Both the position numbers and the translations under genes were made by a program. This document shows, piece by piece, positions 37,063 through 48,900 of a stretch of DNA of 64,000 nucleotides. The first letter of the stretch is position 1; each line of letters opens with the position of its first letter. The notes under the pieces are model-generated. The model ran no database searches. It had not been told where the DNA came from and saw only the letters and a program-made list of their open reading frames with translations. This DNA is from Ostrinia nubilalis (lineage: Eukaryota > Arthropoda > Insecta > Lepidoptera > Crambidae), in the NCBI RefSeq assembly GCF_963855985.1, contig NC_087090.1:18412501-18476500 (forward strand). Direction: 5' to 3'.

Positions 37063-39914
37063 ATGAGCATAATTTCGTTGCCAACTCCGCGGTATAGTTA
37101 ATTCAGTTCCACGCGTTAAAAAGTTTCGGGGAAATTTGAAAATTGAGTGGTAGGCACGGGGAGGCTTCGGGTGTCTGTTGCACGACCCTCAAATATTGTA
37201 AGGATTCATATTATTTTTAGGAATTATGGGAAAGTTAAAGTCCAGGTTGTTTTGTACTGTCTTCGGTCATTTTAATGATTTCTTTCATCTTTTGTATTGT
37301 TGTCTTTAACGCTATTTCTGGAATAAGTCTCTGCAACGTAGCCGTTTGAGAAGCTTTCTATTTGGCCACTGGATTCAAATATTTGAGCAGTATGAGCGCT
37401 ATCCGTTGCAGCGCGAGTGCTACGGTCGGTACATGCACGCCGAGTTGCAACTTGAGCGAAGTTATTCGCAGCACGTTTCGTATTTGCTGCACGTCTGTAC
37501 TCCGTAGATTGTCCAATAAGAGGAGGTAACTTGTAAAGTGACATCTAATTTAATTCTCTAGTTAAATTCTGGCAGAAGCCATTGAATTATTGATCTCACT
37601 CGAAAGGGTTAATTAAAATTCACACAAAACGCAGATAATAAACATAATTTAAAAGGGGACCAAATGTGAAATAAAACCACTTCATACCAGGAAAAAATGG
37701 TTTTTATTAAAAACCCCGTTTTTACGAGATAACTCTCGGTTTAGACAGATATTTGACGACGACCTAATATGTACAATAATAGAACTAGACCCAACTGTAT
37801 ATACAAAGTCATACGATATCATACATTAAATCGAGAATCTGTATAACATAGAATTTGATATACATAGGGACTAAAATAACGATATTTTACAAATTAGATA
37901 AAGATTTCATAAACACAATAGGGACTCGCTAACATTTTACTAATTCTATGTATACCATATAAACAGAAGTATATTTTTTCTAACAAGTAAGTTTTGGCCA
38001 CGCAGCTGAAAACATTCTAACCGTTAATTGATTTTGGAGATGTTTCAGAAAATTCAGGAATTACGGCGTAGTTTCTAAAAGCTATAGTTAACGGAACGCT
38101 CACCTCAAAACCACGGAAGCTTAGCATGATAATACCGAACCGACAACGGAACATTTATCAAACTTTGCCCAAACTTTCTAATACCCATAATCTAAGTTTC
38201 GCCAATAGCTGATATTGTGAATAGGGGAATTACCTGAAGTTTGTTCCATTGGCATGGGAATGAAAATATAATATTGAAATCGTTGTTATACAAACGAGGC
38301 CCAAAGTAGACCCTTGATAGAGCCCATCATTAAATAATACGGACATGAATGGTCGCAGCTGCGTGGATCGAACTTGAAATATAAACAGAGATATAGAAAA
38401 CAGATAAACTAACAAACACAACCAGAACAACATGAGACATTAAGCCCTTTAATTGGTCAGGAGGTAGATACATACGAACCCTTGTTCCCTATACAGACAT
38501 AGGTATAGCATATCGGTTAAAATTTAGTACAGTTTTCTCATTCACGCGACATTACCAATGGAGAAATTCAAAGCCAGCTGTGTCAGACTTTAACGGATTG
38601 GGATTAAATTATTTTACGGCATCTAAAAGTTAGAACTTTAAAACACTTGTTGATAAAATTTTGATTTCAGTGTTAAACCATCAAAGAGGTTTTTCAAACA
38701 TTGGTAATGTCGAATGAATTTCCACACAGAAACTTTTCACTCTTTCAGTTTTTCACACGAAAGTTTGAGTTCTCACTCTAAAAGTTTCAAATCACTGTTA
38801 GATTGTTCCAGCTGGATCACACTCGAAGACGATTGATGTCAGAATCAAAGCGCTTAGGGTGGTTTAGTTTTAGGGGTCACTTCGAGTCACATATGAATTA
38901 TTGAAATTCTTGCTCGGATGCCGACTGGCCTACTTCCCGAAGGGTCGGACCGGGACATTATCTGTTTCATCGATGAATATCCCGTATCCAGAAGGCTCCC
39001 CATGTTCTAGAAACTAGCTTCAGAAGTCATCTAGACAGATATCTCTTGGATTTGGACGCGCTTTTTTGCGGGAGGTGGTGCGTTGCTCGGCCTCTCTTTT
39101 AATTCCGACTCGCTGCTGCGCTGTGGAAACCGATTATATGTTAGGTACTGGATATTTTTGACAAACAAACAAACATGTTTTGTCATTATCTTATTGGAAT
39201 TTTACTGCTCTCTTGAGATTTATTGTTGATGAAGTTTGTTAAAAATAATGGAGACATAATATTCATAATTTAATTCTCCAGACACATTAATAAATTCATT
39301 GTTTAAAATAATAAATTAACCCATTGCCACATCCATAACTGTAAGTAAAGATACAAATAAAATAAGCCGTTCGCATAATAAATTGGCCGTTAAAATAAGT
39401 TTATTATTTACATCCACTTAACAGCCGGCGCACCTGTATCTGTAATAATCAAATATCCCGCAGAATCATGAGTGAATCGGATTTAATATTAATATCATCG
39501 AGCTCGCCGACTCCCGACTGCTGTTTCAGCTGAATACATTTGCATTGTATTATTATTTAATGACGTTAATTTGTTATGTTCAAAGATATAAAATGGAACT
39601 TTAAATTAAAATATTCCGAATCATACAAAACAACTTTAAAGAAGACATTATAAAAGCAAGATAATTTACTTTGTCTCTTTAAATTCAAAATGAAGTTAAA
39701 TAGTTGTTGCAGAAGTTGAAGTTAAATTATAAAGTTGTGTACCCAGCACGTCGAGTAATGAATGGCTGAAAGCTGCTAATGAAAGCCAGTTGTACACACG
39801 ACAGCACATCAGGCTACCAATTTTTGTTGCAAAGTCGCCCCTATTACAACTGCTCAAGAACCCACAGTGGTAACGTTGAGGTGCCTCGTCTGTGCGTTTG
39901 AAAGATATTGTTAC
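37063..39914. other. No gene recognised downstream of last neuroligin exon
   Basis: Searched by eye on the minus strand for a terminal neuroligin exon (acceptor, phase 0, Pro-rich tail, PDZ-binding end). None was convincing. A minus frame at 37272-37544 (AANTKRAANNFAQVATRRAC) has no known domain. Confidence 0.45.
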
Positions 39915-39997
39915 CTTGAGGGTGCTCTTCCGCGGCGACAGCGCAGCGGTCGGGTCGCTGGTCAGCGACCCGGTGCCGGTTCTGCTGCTGCAGCTCC
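39915..39997 (-). CDS. Nlg: Neuroligin exon L (start of cytoplasmic tail)
   Basis: 83 nt, acceptor TTGTTTCTTAG, donor CTCAAG/GTAACA. Residues 672-698: [20 protein letters not shown] then PRKSTLK, ending on a codon boundary. Its two-base start completes the Gly codon left by exon K. The Ser/Thr-rich basic stretch fits the first part of an invertebrate neuroligin tail. The intron after it stays open for about 74 codons before a TAA, so a retained-intron C-terminus is formally possible. Confidence 0.82.
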
Positions 39998-42900
39998 CTA
40001 AGAAACAAAAGAACGATGCTATTTTGGAACGTCGAATTCCTTTTTCAAAAGTGTTAAACAGTCGAATGACTATTTACAACCGTATTCACAAATTACTATG
40101 AGGTCTCACAGTGCGTGTGGACGCACAGGGTGACACACGAACCAATCACAGAGCTCTAATCAACACTGTGCGTTTGATTTGCTGCTTCACATAAGCAAGC
40201 ATCGTTTGTAAATATGGGCGTTACAAACTGCGACTGTGCTGTTTGCGTGTTGACTGCGACAAAGTGTTAAGTGTCTTTTGTTTTGTACTTATTTATCTAT
40301 GTGCGTTACCTTTCTTCGGCGGTCTTAGAATCTTTTACCATTTTGAACTTAACTCTATTTGCATTATGATCTAATTTAGACGAATTCTAGTACATTTTTC
40401 GAACACATTATCACAAATTACAAGGGCTTGTATGCAGTGAGCCTAGGCGCAGGCCACCGATTTTTAGTTGGCCGATAGTTGGGCCTGATTCTAATTTGTA
40501 TGAAGAATCTGCCGATACTAAATCGGTGTAATGTGCGCACTTTCATACATCTACGTGCTGATTAACAGCCCGACACAACTATCGGCCAACAAAAAATCGC
40601 TGGTCTGCGCCTAGGCTAACTGTTACTTCAACCTTACCTTCCCTCCTCGGCCTCCGATGAGTAGTCCTCCGGCGCCCCCTCTGGAGGTAGATCCCGGCGA
40701 ACACGAGCACGTTCAGAGCCAGGAGGAAGCACCCTGCCCCCACCGTCACTCCCAGCGCCACGGTGTAACTGTAACAAGGCAGAAATAGAACTAGGCCGAT
40801 CTGAAAAAGTAGGAAACTAGTCAAGTGGCATAGGCCTTTTTCCAGTAGTAATCATAGGGCTCAAAAACTGAACTCCGACAAACGTAGTGTCGGAGTAACG
40901 TAATGTCGAAGTAACGTATGTCGGAATTTACTTACGTAGCCTAATCATTTCATAAGTTTGTAACTAAGAGTCATTCGGGTTTTCGTCAAATGTCTCTTAA
41001 TTTTTAAACTCTTGAAGACTTTAGGATTTAATTTCAGCTTAACTTTGGCGACTTGATAAAATAAATCTTACTTCAATTTAAACTTCCAAAGTGAACCGTA
41101 GAGTTGTATTTAGATCAAGAAAGGAATTGCCCAGAATAGTTGGCGGACTTGAAAGGGAGCTAGATCCAGTTCCGGCATTGCTTACAGAACTTTCGGGAAG
41201 GTGAAATTCTCTTAAACGCTTCTACATTCGGGAAGTGCACCATTAGCGGGAACAAAACAACAGAGCGAACGCTGTAATGTACCCCTAAATAATGACGGTG
41301 TTGCTCCATTAAGATAATATAAGATATACAAGAAAATCTTGGGGATCTGTAAAATAAGTTCAGGAAAAATTTAAATTTTTGCATAGATAAATCTTCGTTT
41401 CCAAGAGTTGTAATTTGAATTTGAGATTAGTAAGAGCTAAGACAGTGTTCTCTGGTAGACAATACCGCACTAAAACTTTAGTTAGACAATATTGCGCCAC
41501 CCTATCCTTGATAACTCCGCGATAGTGTTCCCAAACACATCGTCGTATAAAAGCGCCATATCAACAAACAAAGCCCCCAACTGGATTCCGCTCACATCCC
41601 CAAACATAACGCAAGCACTAAATAACTCGTTTTATCGCGTCCAGCTAATTCGGTAGGAAAATTGGCGCCATCTCTTATTATTATCATCCAGGAACACTCC
41701 CAAAAAACGCTGAGAAATGGCAGCATTACTCCGAGACAAAGCGACGCAGGTAGTAAACACATTAGTGGGATTACATCCGCGGGTTTGTCGCAGGTTAAAC
41801 TGAAATATGTCACTAACTTGCGTAGTGTAAGAATTCTGGTGTTGTTGAGCTGTCACGACAGATGGGCCACTTTGCAGAATTGAAGTGAATGCATGACAAG
41901 TGACAAACGAGTATTACTAGTATAGCTGCGTATAAATCTTATTTTTATTCTTACAGACAATATAAAATAATACACCACGCAACTGAGTGCATTATTTTTC
42001 TCTAAAAAACTGTATCAATGAAAACACCAATGATTGCACAAGTATTCATTCACGTTCATTTTACCAAAACAGCGAATCTATTTTAAATTTTAGCATCTCG
42101 CAGGTATGTAGTTGCAAATGTTGTAATGGTGTGGGTTTGCAATAAAAAATTACAGTCAACTGTCGAGGAGAACATCTTCCGCTAGGTAGAAAAATGGTTA
42201 CCGTCTGGCCGACTGTTTATTATGTTAATCAAAGGTCCAGTGACAACACCAGCCCGACTGCGACTAGTTGGCCGACCAGTCGCGCGCGATGATCGGATCA
42301 CCCCCGCCAGTCGATTTAGGGAAGCGGAAAAAGTCACATCTGAACGCTACTTATCTGATTGTACGTTATACTTGTACGTGGGTGAGCGATAGTTGGTGAT
42401 TTGTCACATAAAAGGCATTGTATTAGTGCTCAGTGATAAAAATAAGGAAAATAAGAAAAGTTTCTTAAATCAATCTATTTGACACATGCCTACTTACTTA
42501 ATTCCAAGAACTAAACATCATAAAAATGTAACTTGCACGTATCTGTTTTATTTATTGTCAAAACCGCTTCATTCCAGCTCAAATAAGCAATTGCCAATAA
42601 CAATCATTTGGTCAGCGGGCGGGCTAATAAAAACAAACATGTCGGCCGAAAACGTTTCAGTGCACACCGCGGGGACTCGCTTCAATGTAGACCGGGACTT
42701 TACACGGGGCTTCACGATTAAATCGTTTAGATGTCACAAAAGATAGACTCGATACGATAGAACGAGATCAAATATTGTAAAATCTCCTTGTTGATAATTT
42801 GTTAGCGGATTTGAGAGCTATTTGCATCTTGCGTCTTGATTTAGGTTAGAAAAACACCGTTAGTTGTTCCTGGCGTCAATGGGTCAGAGTATTTAATTTA

Positions 42901-45900
42901 AAGCGAGACGATCCCATTTAAAACGAGACGTGTGAACCCTCATAATTAGGTCTTAGTTGCCATTTTCAGACAAATCACGATGACATAATACTCGTACAAA
43001 AGATTGATTTGATATTTACTGAAAAATCGCCTCATATTTATGTAAATACGGCTTAGGGACGACGATACATCGAACTAAAAACTATGATAGTTGTAATAAG
43101 TGCTATTCTGCTACATGCATGTATAGTCTGACTAGCTTTCCGCCCGCGGCTTCGCCCGCGTGGAATTTTGACTGTCACAGAAAAACTTTATCGCGCGCGT
43201 CCCTGTTTCAAAAACCGGGATAAAAACTACCTATGTCCTTTCCCGGGACTCAAACTAACAGAGTTACTTTCGCATTTACCTATAATATTAGTATAGATGT
43301 GCTGGTGACTGTACACTGTTTTAATTGGACCGCGCGCGTTAGTGACATAGTATTGCAATGCGATTGGTATACATCTGGGAATCATTTATTGGTAATTGCA
43401 TCGATCACATTCATTACACATAATATACATGCCGTAGTTTATGCTTTTTAGTGGAGCTCTACGTCGCATCGCTGGGTCAATTAATACAGCTGGTTGGACT
43501 TATAATCTTTTATTTCCAAAAACTCGACACAAATATTTTCAAAAATGAACAACTTTATACTTTGTGTGCAGAGTATATTACATACCTAGTTGTTTAGCTT
43601 GAAAATTAAGAACTTATGAAGTTAACCTTCTCATAATTTTAGTGCTTAAATGCATTATGAGCTTGTTCTTTCTACCTCAATTGTTTGTAAACTACGCCAA
43701 CGTTATAACCGTTTAACGTCAACGTTACACTATTTACCGTACCGTTACCGTCAGGTATTACCGCTAACGAGATGCAATGCGTATTTTCTATAAACTTGCG
43801 GTGTACGCTTGGAATCCATTTGCCGCCTTTATAAGCTGGGTTTCCCGCAATATAAGAACTACCCTCGTTGAGGGCGTAAAAGCCTCTAATTAAGATGTGG
43901 GGGGTATTTCCTTAATGCTACCTGGAAAGAAGCTTGCTTGGGCCGGAAACGATCTTGGAAGTTACATTACACAGACATATTTATTCACATATAAGATTTT
44001 TTTCAAGGAAAACGGACGCCAATGGACCGATATGAAAGCGTGAAATAAACAGTGAAATAAACCAACCTAATAATGTACTTTGAAATGACATGGGCATTGG
44101 GCAGTATCAAAACAAGTAACGGCAAGCACTACTAAAATAACTTTGCGGTGGCATCTGTGTATTATCAAAATGTTTAATGCCCATACTATGTCTTCCGGCC
44201 TGTGGCCACCACTAGAGAACTTTTTTGCCCCAGCGGCCATCAATTCTGCGAGCTATGTGCTACATTCTGGTACGGTATCTGCAATACTGCGTGTCCAGGT
44301 TGGTAAGCGAGTCCTTGGGCGAGGGCTGCGGCGAGGGCAGCGCGGAGAGCTCGAGGGCTTGCACTCCGCCTCCAACGCACATTGTGACACGGTACCTGTA
44401 ATACGCACTACTCCGGGTCACATTTTGCTACGGTACCTGTAATACTGCGAGTCCAGGTTGGTGAGCGAGTCCTCCTTGGGAGAGGGCTGCTAAGAAGGCA
44501 GTGTGGAGAGCGAGAGGGCTTGCTCTCCTCCGCCTCATTCTGACAAGGTACCTGTAATACGCACTACTCCTGTTCACGTTCTGGTACGGTACCTGTAGTA
44601 CTGCGAGTCCAGGTTGGTAAGCGAGTCCTCCTTAGGCGAGGGCTGCGGCGAGGGCAGCGCGGACAGCGCGGGGCGTGGGGAGGGCGAAGGCTCGCACTCC
44701 TCGGCCTCCGACGCCTCCTCCTCGGGCTCCGAGCCATCCTCGTCCTCGTCCAGGGACGCTGCAGTCGTGTACAGCTCCGGGAATATGTCACCTGGGGAAG
44801 GACAGTTGGGTTAGGCAAAAGAAGGCAAAACCGGTCGCACTGTTAGTATCACATTATCAATGTGGAACAAGGTAAGGTTTTTAAAGGCAAGCCAAGTAGC
44901 CGTTTTCGCTAGTTTTGGACTGATCAGTATGATATCAAAGTCTTCGTTGGGACAATGCTTTGTTTGTTGATTGATATTGCCTATTTAGAGCAGAATTTGT
45001 GTAATGAGCACAAACGTTTATACCTGGGATCGTGGACCTTTGTGAAAGTGAACCTAGTTACCGCAATACATACAGCCGAGTGGCTTTGGATAATTAGCAT
45101 TAATTTTTCATACAGACTTCTTATATTTTTTTTATACAAATAGAGATACTTTTCAACAATGAATAACTCTACGGTGTAGAAAATAATCCCTTACGAGGGC
45201 TGTAAGGATCCAATATCTATTACGAAATGACTTATTGATATAACGACATTAGTACAAACATAAATAATTGATTATAAGATAATCATATCGGAGGTGACAA
45301 TTCGAGGCATTTATTATATCAAATTGATTAGATCAAACACACAACAATAAGGTTCGATCAAATTAATTAACTACGTTATTAGGACGGCGCCGTGAACGCG
45401 TAATTGGTTTATGTCCGGTAATTAAACTGACAATATTTGTTTAGTTATGTTTGATGTGCCTAGCGAACGCATTCGTGGAAATACTAAACTGATTATAGGT
45501 CGATTATTGTCGATTCAATTAATACATTATAATATTTTTCAATTAAAAACCATACGAGATGGATTTAAATTACGGTTGAATCTTGTTCCTCAACTGATTC
45601 CAAAAATCTTTGTTATAATATTATTATTATTTTTGTCTAAATATAAAGGATCTGTAAGTAGCATAAAGCATAGTAAGTAGTTACCTAAATTGGGATGTCA
45701 TTTCATTTATTTTATAACTTTTTAGTCTTTATCTCTAGATATGATTTTGAATCCACAAAATATACAGGATACGTTCACGTAGCGGAATCAGATACAGAGA
45801 TCTAAATTGTTTGTATAAATATGCGGGACGAAACCATTGTTTCCGCGATCATATTTTCGCCTCCCCTGTAAATGCGTATAGAATCGTTCGATATGACCCA

Positions 45901-48900
45901 AAATGCAAATTTTATTCTCCAACTTGCCGATATCTTGAGATCTGCGCCATAAACCCGCGGAGCCGTTAAGATAACTGAATAGGGGAATGATTTAGGGATA
46001 GCTTGCTTATTTTATTCCTGAAAGTTCCGAAGTCGTTAATGAACTGTGATTTAGAGAGTGAAAGGGTTCACAGTGGAGGTAGGCCTAGTGACTCTACCCA
46101 TCGCCAAACACCATGGACATAATATCTTACTAATGTGTACTAAAATCGAAAAGCCCAGGTGCATTTATGAAGCACTGCGATTGATGACTTCACTTTGACG
46201 TATGTGACCACTACAAACAGTTATGTGATGTGAAGTGCGCTCCAGAGCACTGCATCAACTGCCGTATTACACAACATACAGTTTGATTGAAGCCTGCCAG
46301 TGACTAAAATGGCAACCTCAGACAGAACACTAGAAAATTGACAAGCTCTGAATGAAGAAGATTCTGCAAAACCAGATGAAAAACCTTACTTAGTGCAGAA
46401 ATGATACAAAACTTGTAATATTTTTATATTCCTGTTCATTTTTTATGATATCTACTTAGTTTTATGGTACTTAGATGATTCATTACGTGGAATCACCAGA
46501 CCTTCTGCATATTTCTGTGTTATTTTGCAAGGCGTTATCTCAAACTTCGGCACAAAGGTCGGTGCGGTGTACCCTGGGCATTGTGGCAAACTCTGAAACT
46601 CTTCAAACTCCAGAAACAATGTGTGCCGAAAGAAGCGTAGTTGAGAACTCCGAGGACGATTGTTATCGGCCGCCGCCATGTTTGCAAGGAAGCCCACTCG
46701 GTGCGGTTCTTAATGATTGTGACGAGTGGGAAGTTGATAATTGCGTTAGGGCTGGTTTGTAGTGGTAGTATTTGGTTTATAACTAACTTAAAGCTTGATA
46801 TTGGCCAGTTGCCAAGATGCCGACATTGCCGAAGAAAATTTTGGCAGATGTTAAAACCCTTCGTAAAATAAGATTTTCCAAATTGCTACTTTATATCCTT
46901 GATTAACCTGAAGTAAAAGTGTGCCACATAATAATTAACATGAAAGTAAATACGTACTTTTTATATCAATAAATTAGGTTAAAACTTATAAACGATGCAC
47001 CTAAATAGCAAAAAGTGATTAATGATTTTCAATAATGGGCCTGAAGGAACGCAGTAGTAGGTTAGAGCCGTTATTAATTGTTCGCGGGTTGGATTCCGCC
47101 ATAATGAGGTATGCGGAGCGCCGCACAATGGCCGAGGTAGAATGGAGCCGATTGAGGGAGCCGCCGGTAATCGCGGGAACGCCTCGATGTCCGTTGTAAG
47201 AAACAAAAGTTCCTAATTATGTTTTATGCCGGTTTGGTACCGGAGTACAATGCCAGAGAGCGCAGATTCTATCTCTGATTGTAGTAATCTCGGCGCGATC
47301 ATTTTCTTTCTGATGTTAGGGTGCGTACAAATTATGTTACAAACTGTTGGTAGCACACGCCGTCCATGTGTAACTTATAAAACTTGTTTTTTGTAGTCCA
47401 GATGCATTTTGAGGATGTATGCAGTAGGTATGCTCGCATTATGTTTTAGCTTCAATAAAAAGATTTACCAATTTACCATGGCTCAAGATATAGAATCTGA
47501 GTGCTTGAACATAATTTGTTTATGATATCTGGTGGTATACCATCCGGCAATAACAGCGAGGTGTCAGGAATACGCCTCAGAAATTGCCCCCGTAATAGTA
47601 GAGCTTTGTAGCGCGCGTATTGTGGCGCTGATAATGCCGCGCGCACAATGCCCCCTCCGGAATCGAAACCCGGGACCCTTTTGTCGGGACACAATCGCGC
47701 ACCTGCATATCGAAGAGTTTCAGGATACGTCCCGAATTGAAAATTTACACAAAACAATCGAATTAATCGAAGGAAATGGGTCGGTTAGTGCTGTGTTGCT
47801 AATGTGTTACGTGTTTGCGTGTAATCGGGACAACTTGGTTGGTGTAGACAGATCAACAGCCTGTTAATGAATAGCTATACAAATGCGTTTGTCGATCTTG
47901 TATGTGTTATGTAGAGGCGTCATCACTTAATGTTTATGGGTACAGAAATCGCTAGTGGGCAATTCTTGATTCGTTACTGTAAACCTTTCGCTACAATAGT
48001 GTTCTATTCAGTTTAGTCGGGAAAACAAACATAAAACAGCTTTAAAAGATCTGTAATCCTACAATGTTTTTATAGCAAGCAGTTTCCGAGAAATCATTTT
48101 AGGATTGTGAAGCTTACGGTCTTTTGTTGAATAGTTTACAAAACCTTTGACAAAATCCTATTCAACGTAACACACAGGAATATGTCACTGTACTCTTATA
48201 TTTCATAATATTTTACTAGGTTTCGCTCTGCCTCAGACTATCTTTTTAGAGTTTTACAAGATGGTTTAATTGCGTGGTATGTACGAGTAACAAGCAAAAA
48301 GGTAAAATTAATGTCGCACTTATAACATTTATGATGGATAAAATAACCTCATAATACATCAGTGAATAAACGTCACCGAAACGGTGACAAATTTGAGATG
48401 TTTGAGCCAAAACTGTGATCTCTCACAAAGCGCTGTTCATTATCTTTGATGTGGCCGCCAAACGACGCCGCCTTCCGACGGTAACACCGGGACGGGGCTC
48501 GCCAATTACATTTGTCATATCCTCTTCATTCTGTTTCGTAATGGCCGCCTTCTTCAGCGTTTTAAACCGCGGAACAATACATTAATCAGCCGGGTTTACG
48601 TGTCTCTGAAGGCACGTTCATTAATTTGCTAACCGGACTAAAGGACGACCCGTTATAATAATAACCCAACAAGGGAACAGTTTTTTAATCAGCTGCTTTG
48701 GGCGGACACGAAAAATCAAGCTTTTGAGGATACAATGAAGCAAAAATTTTTCTTTTTATTTAGTCTTATTTTTCCAGTGACTGAAAACTAGGCCTTTTCT
48801 CCATTCGTGTACGAATTTCTGTAAGCACATCACAAAACTTTTTAGAACGTTTGCGTGATTCACATCGATTTATTTTTATTTGCTTTCCCGTCCCAGTGAA

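Noticed and set aside
44564..44818. Arg/Pro-rich minus-strand frame of 84 codons
   Set aside because: It is a shifted frame of exon J. The acidic frame fits both neighbouring exons by phase.
47532..47867. 111-codon plus-strand frame
   Set aside because: Overlaps a SINE-like B-box region on the other strand and shows no domain.
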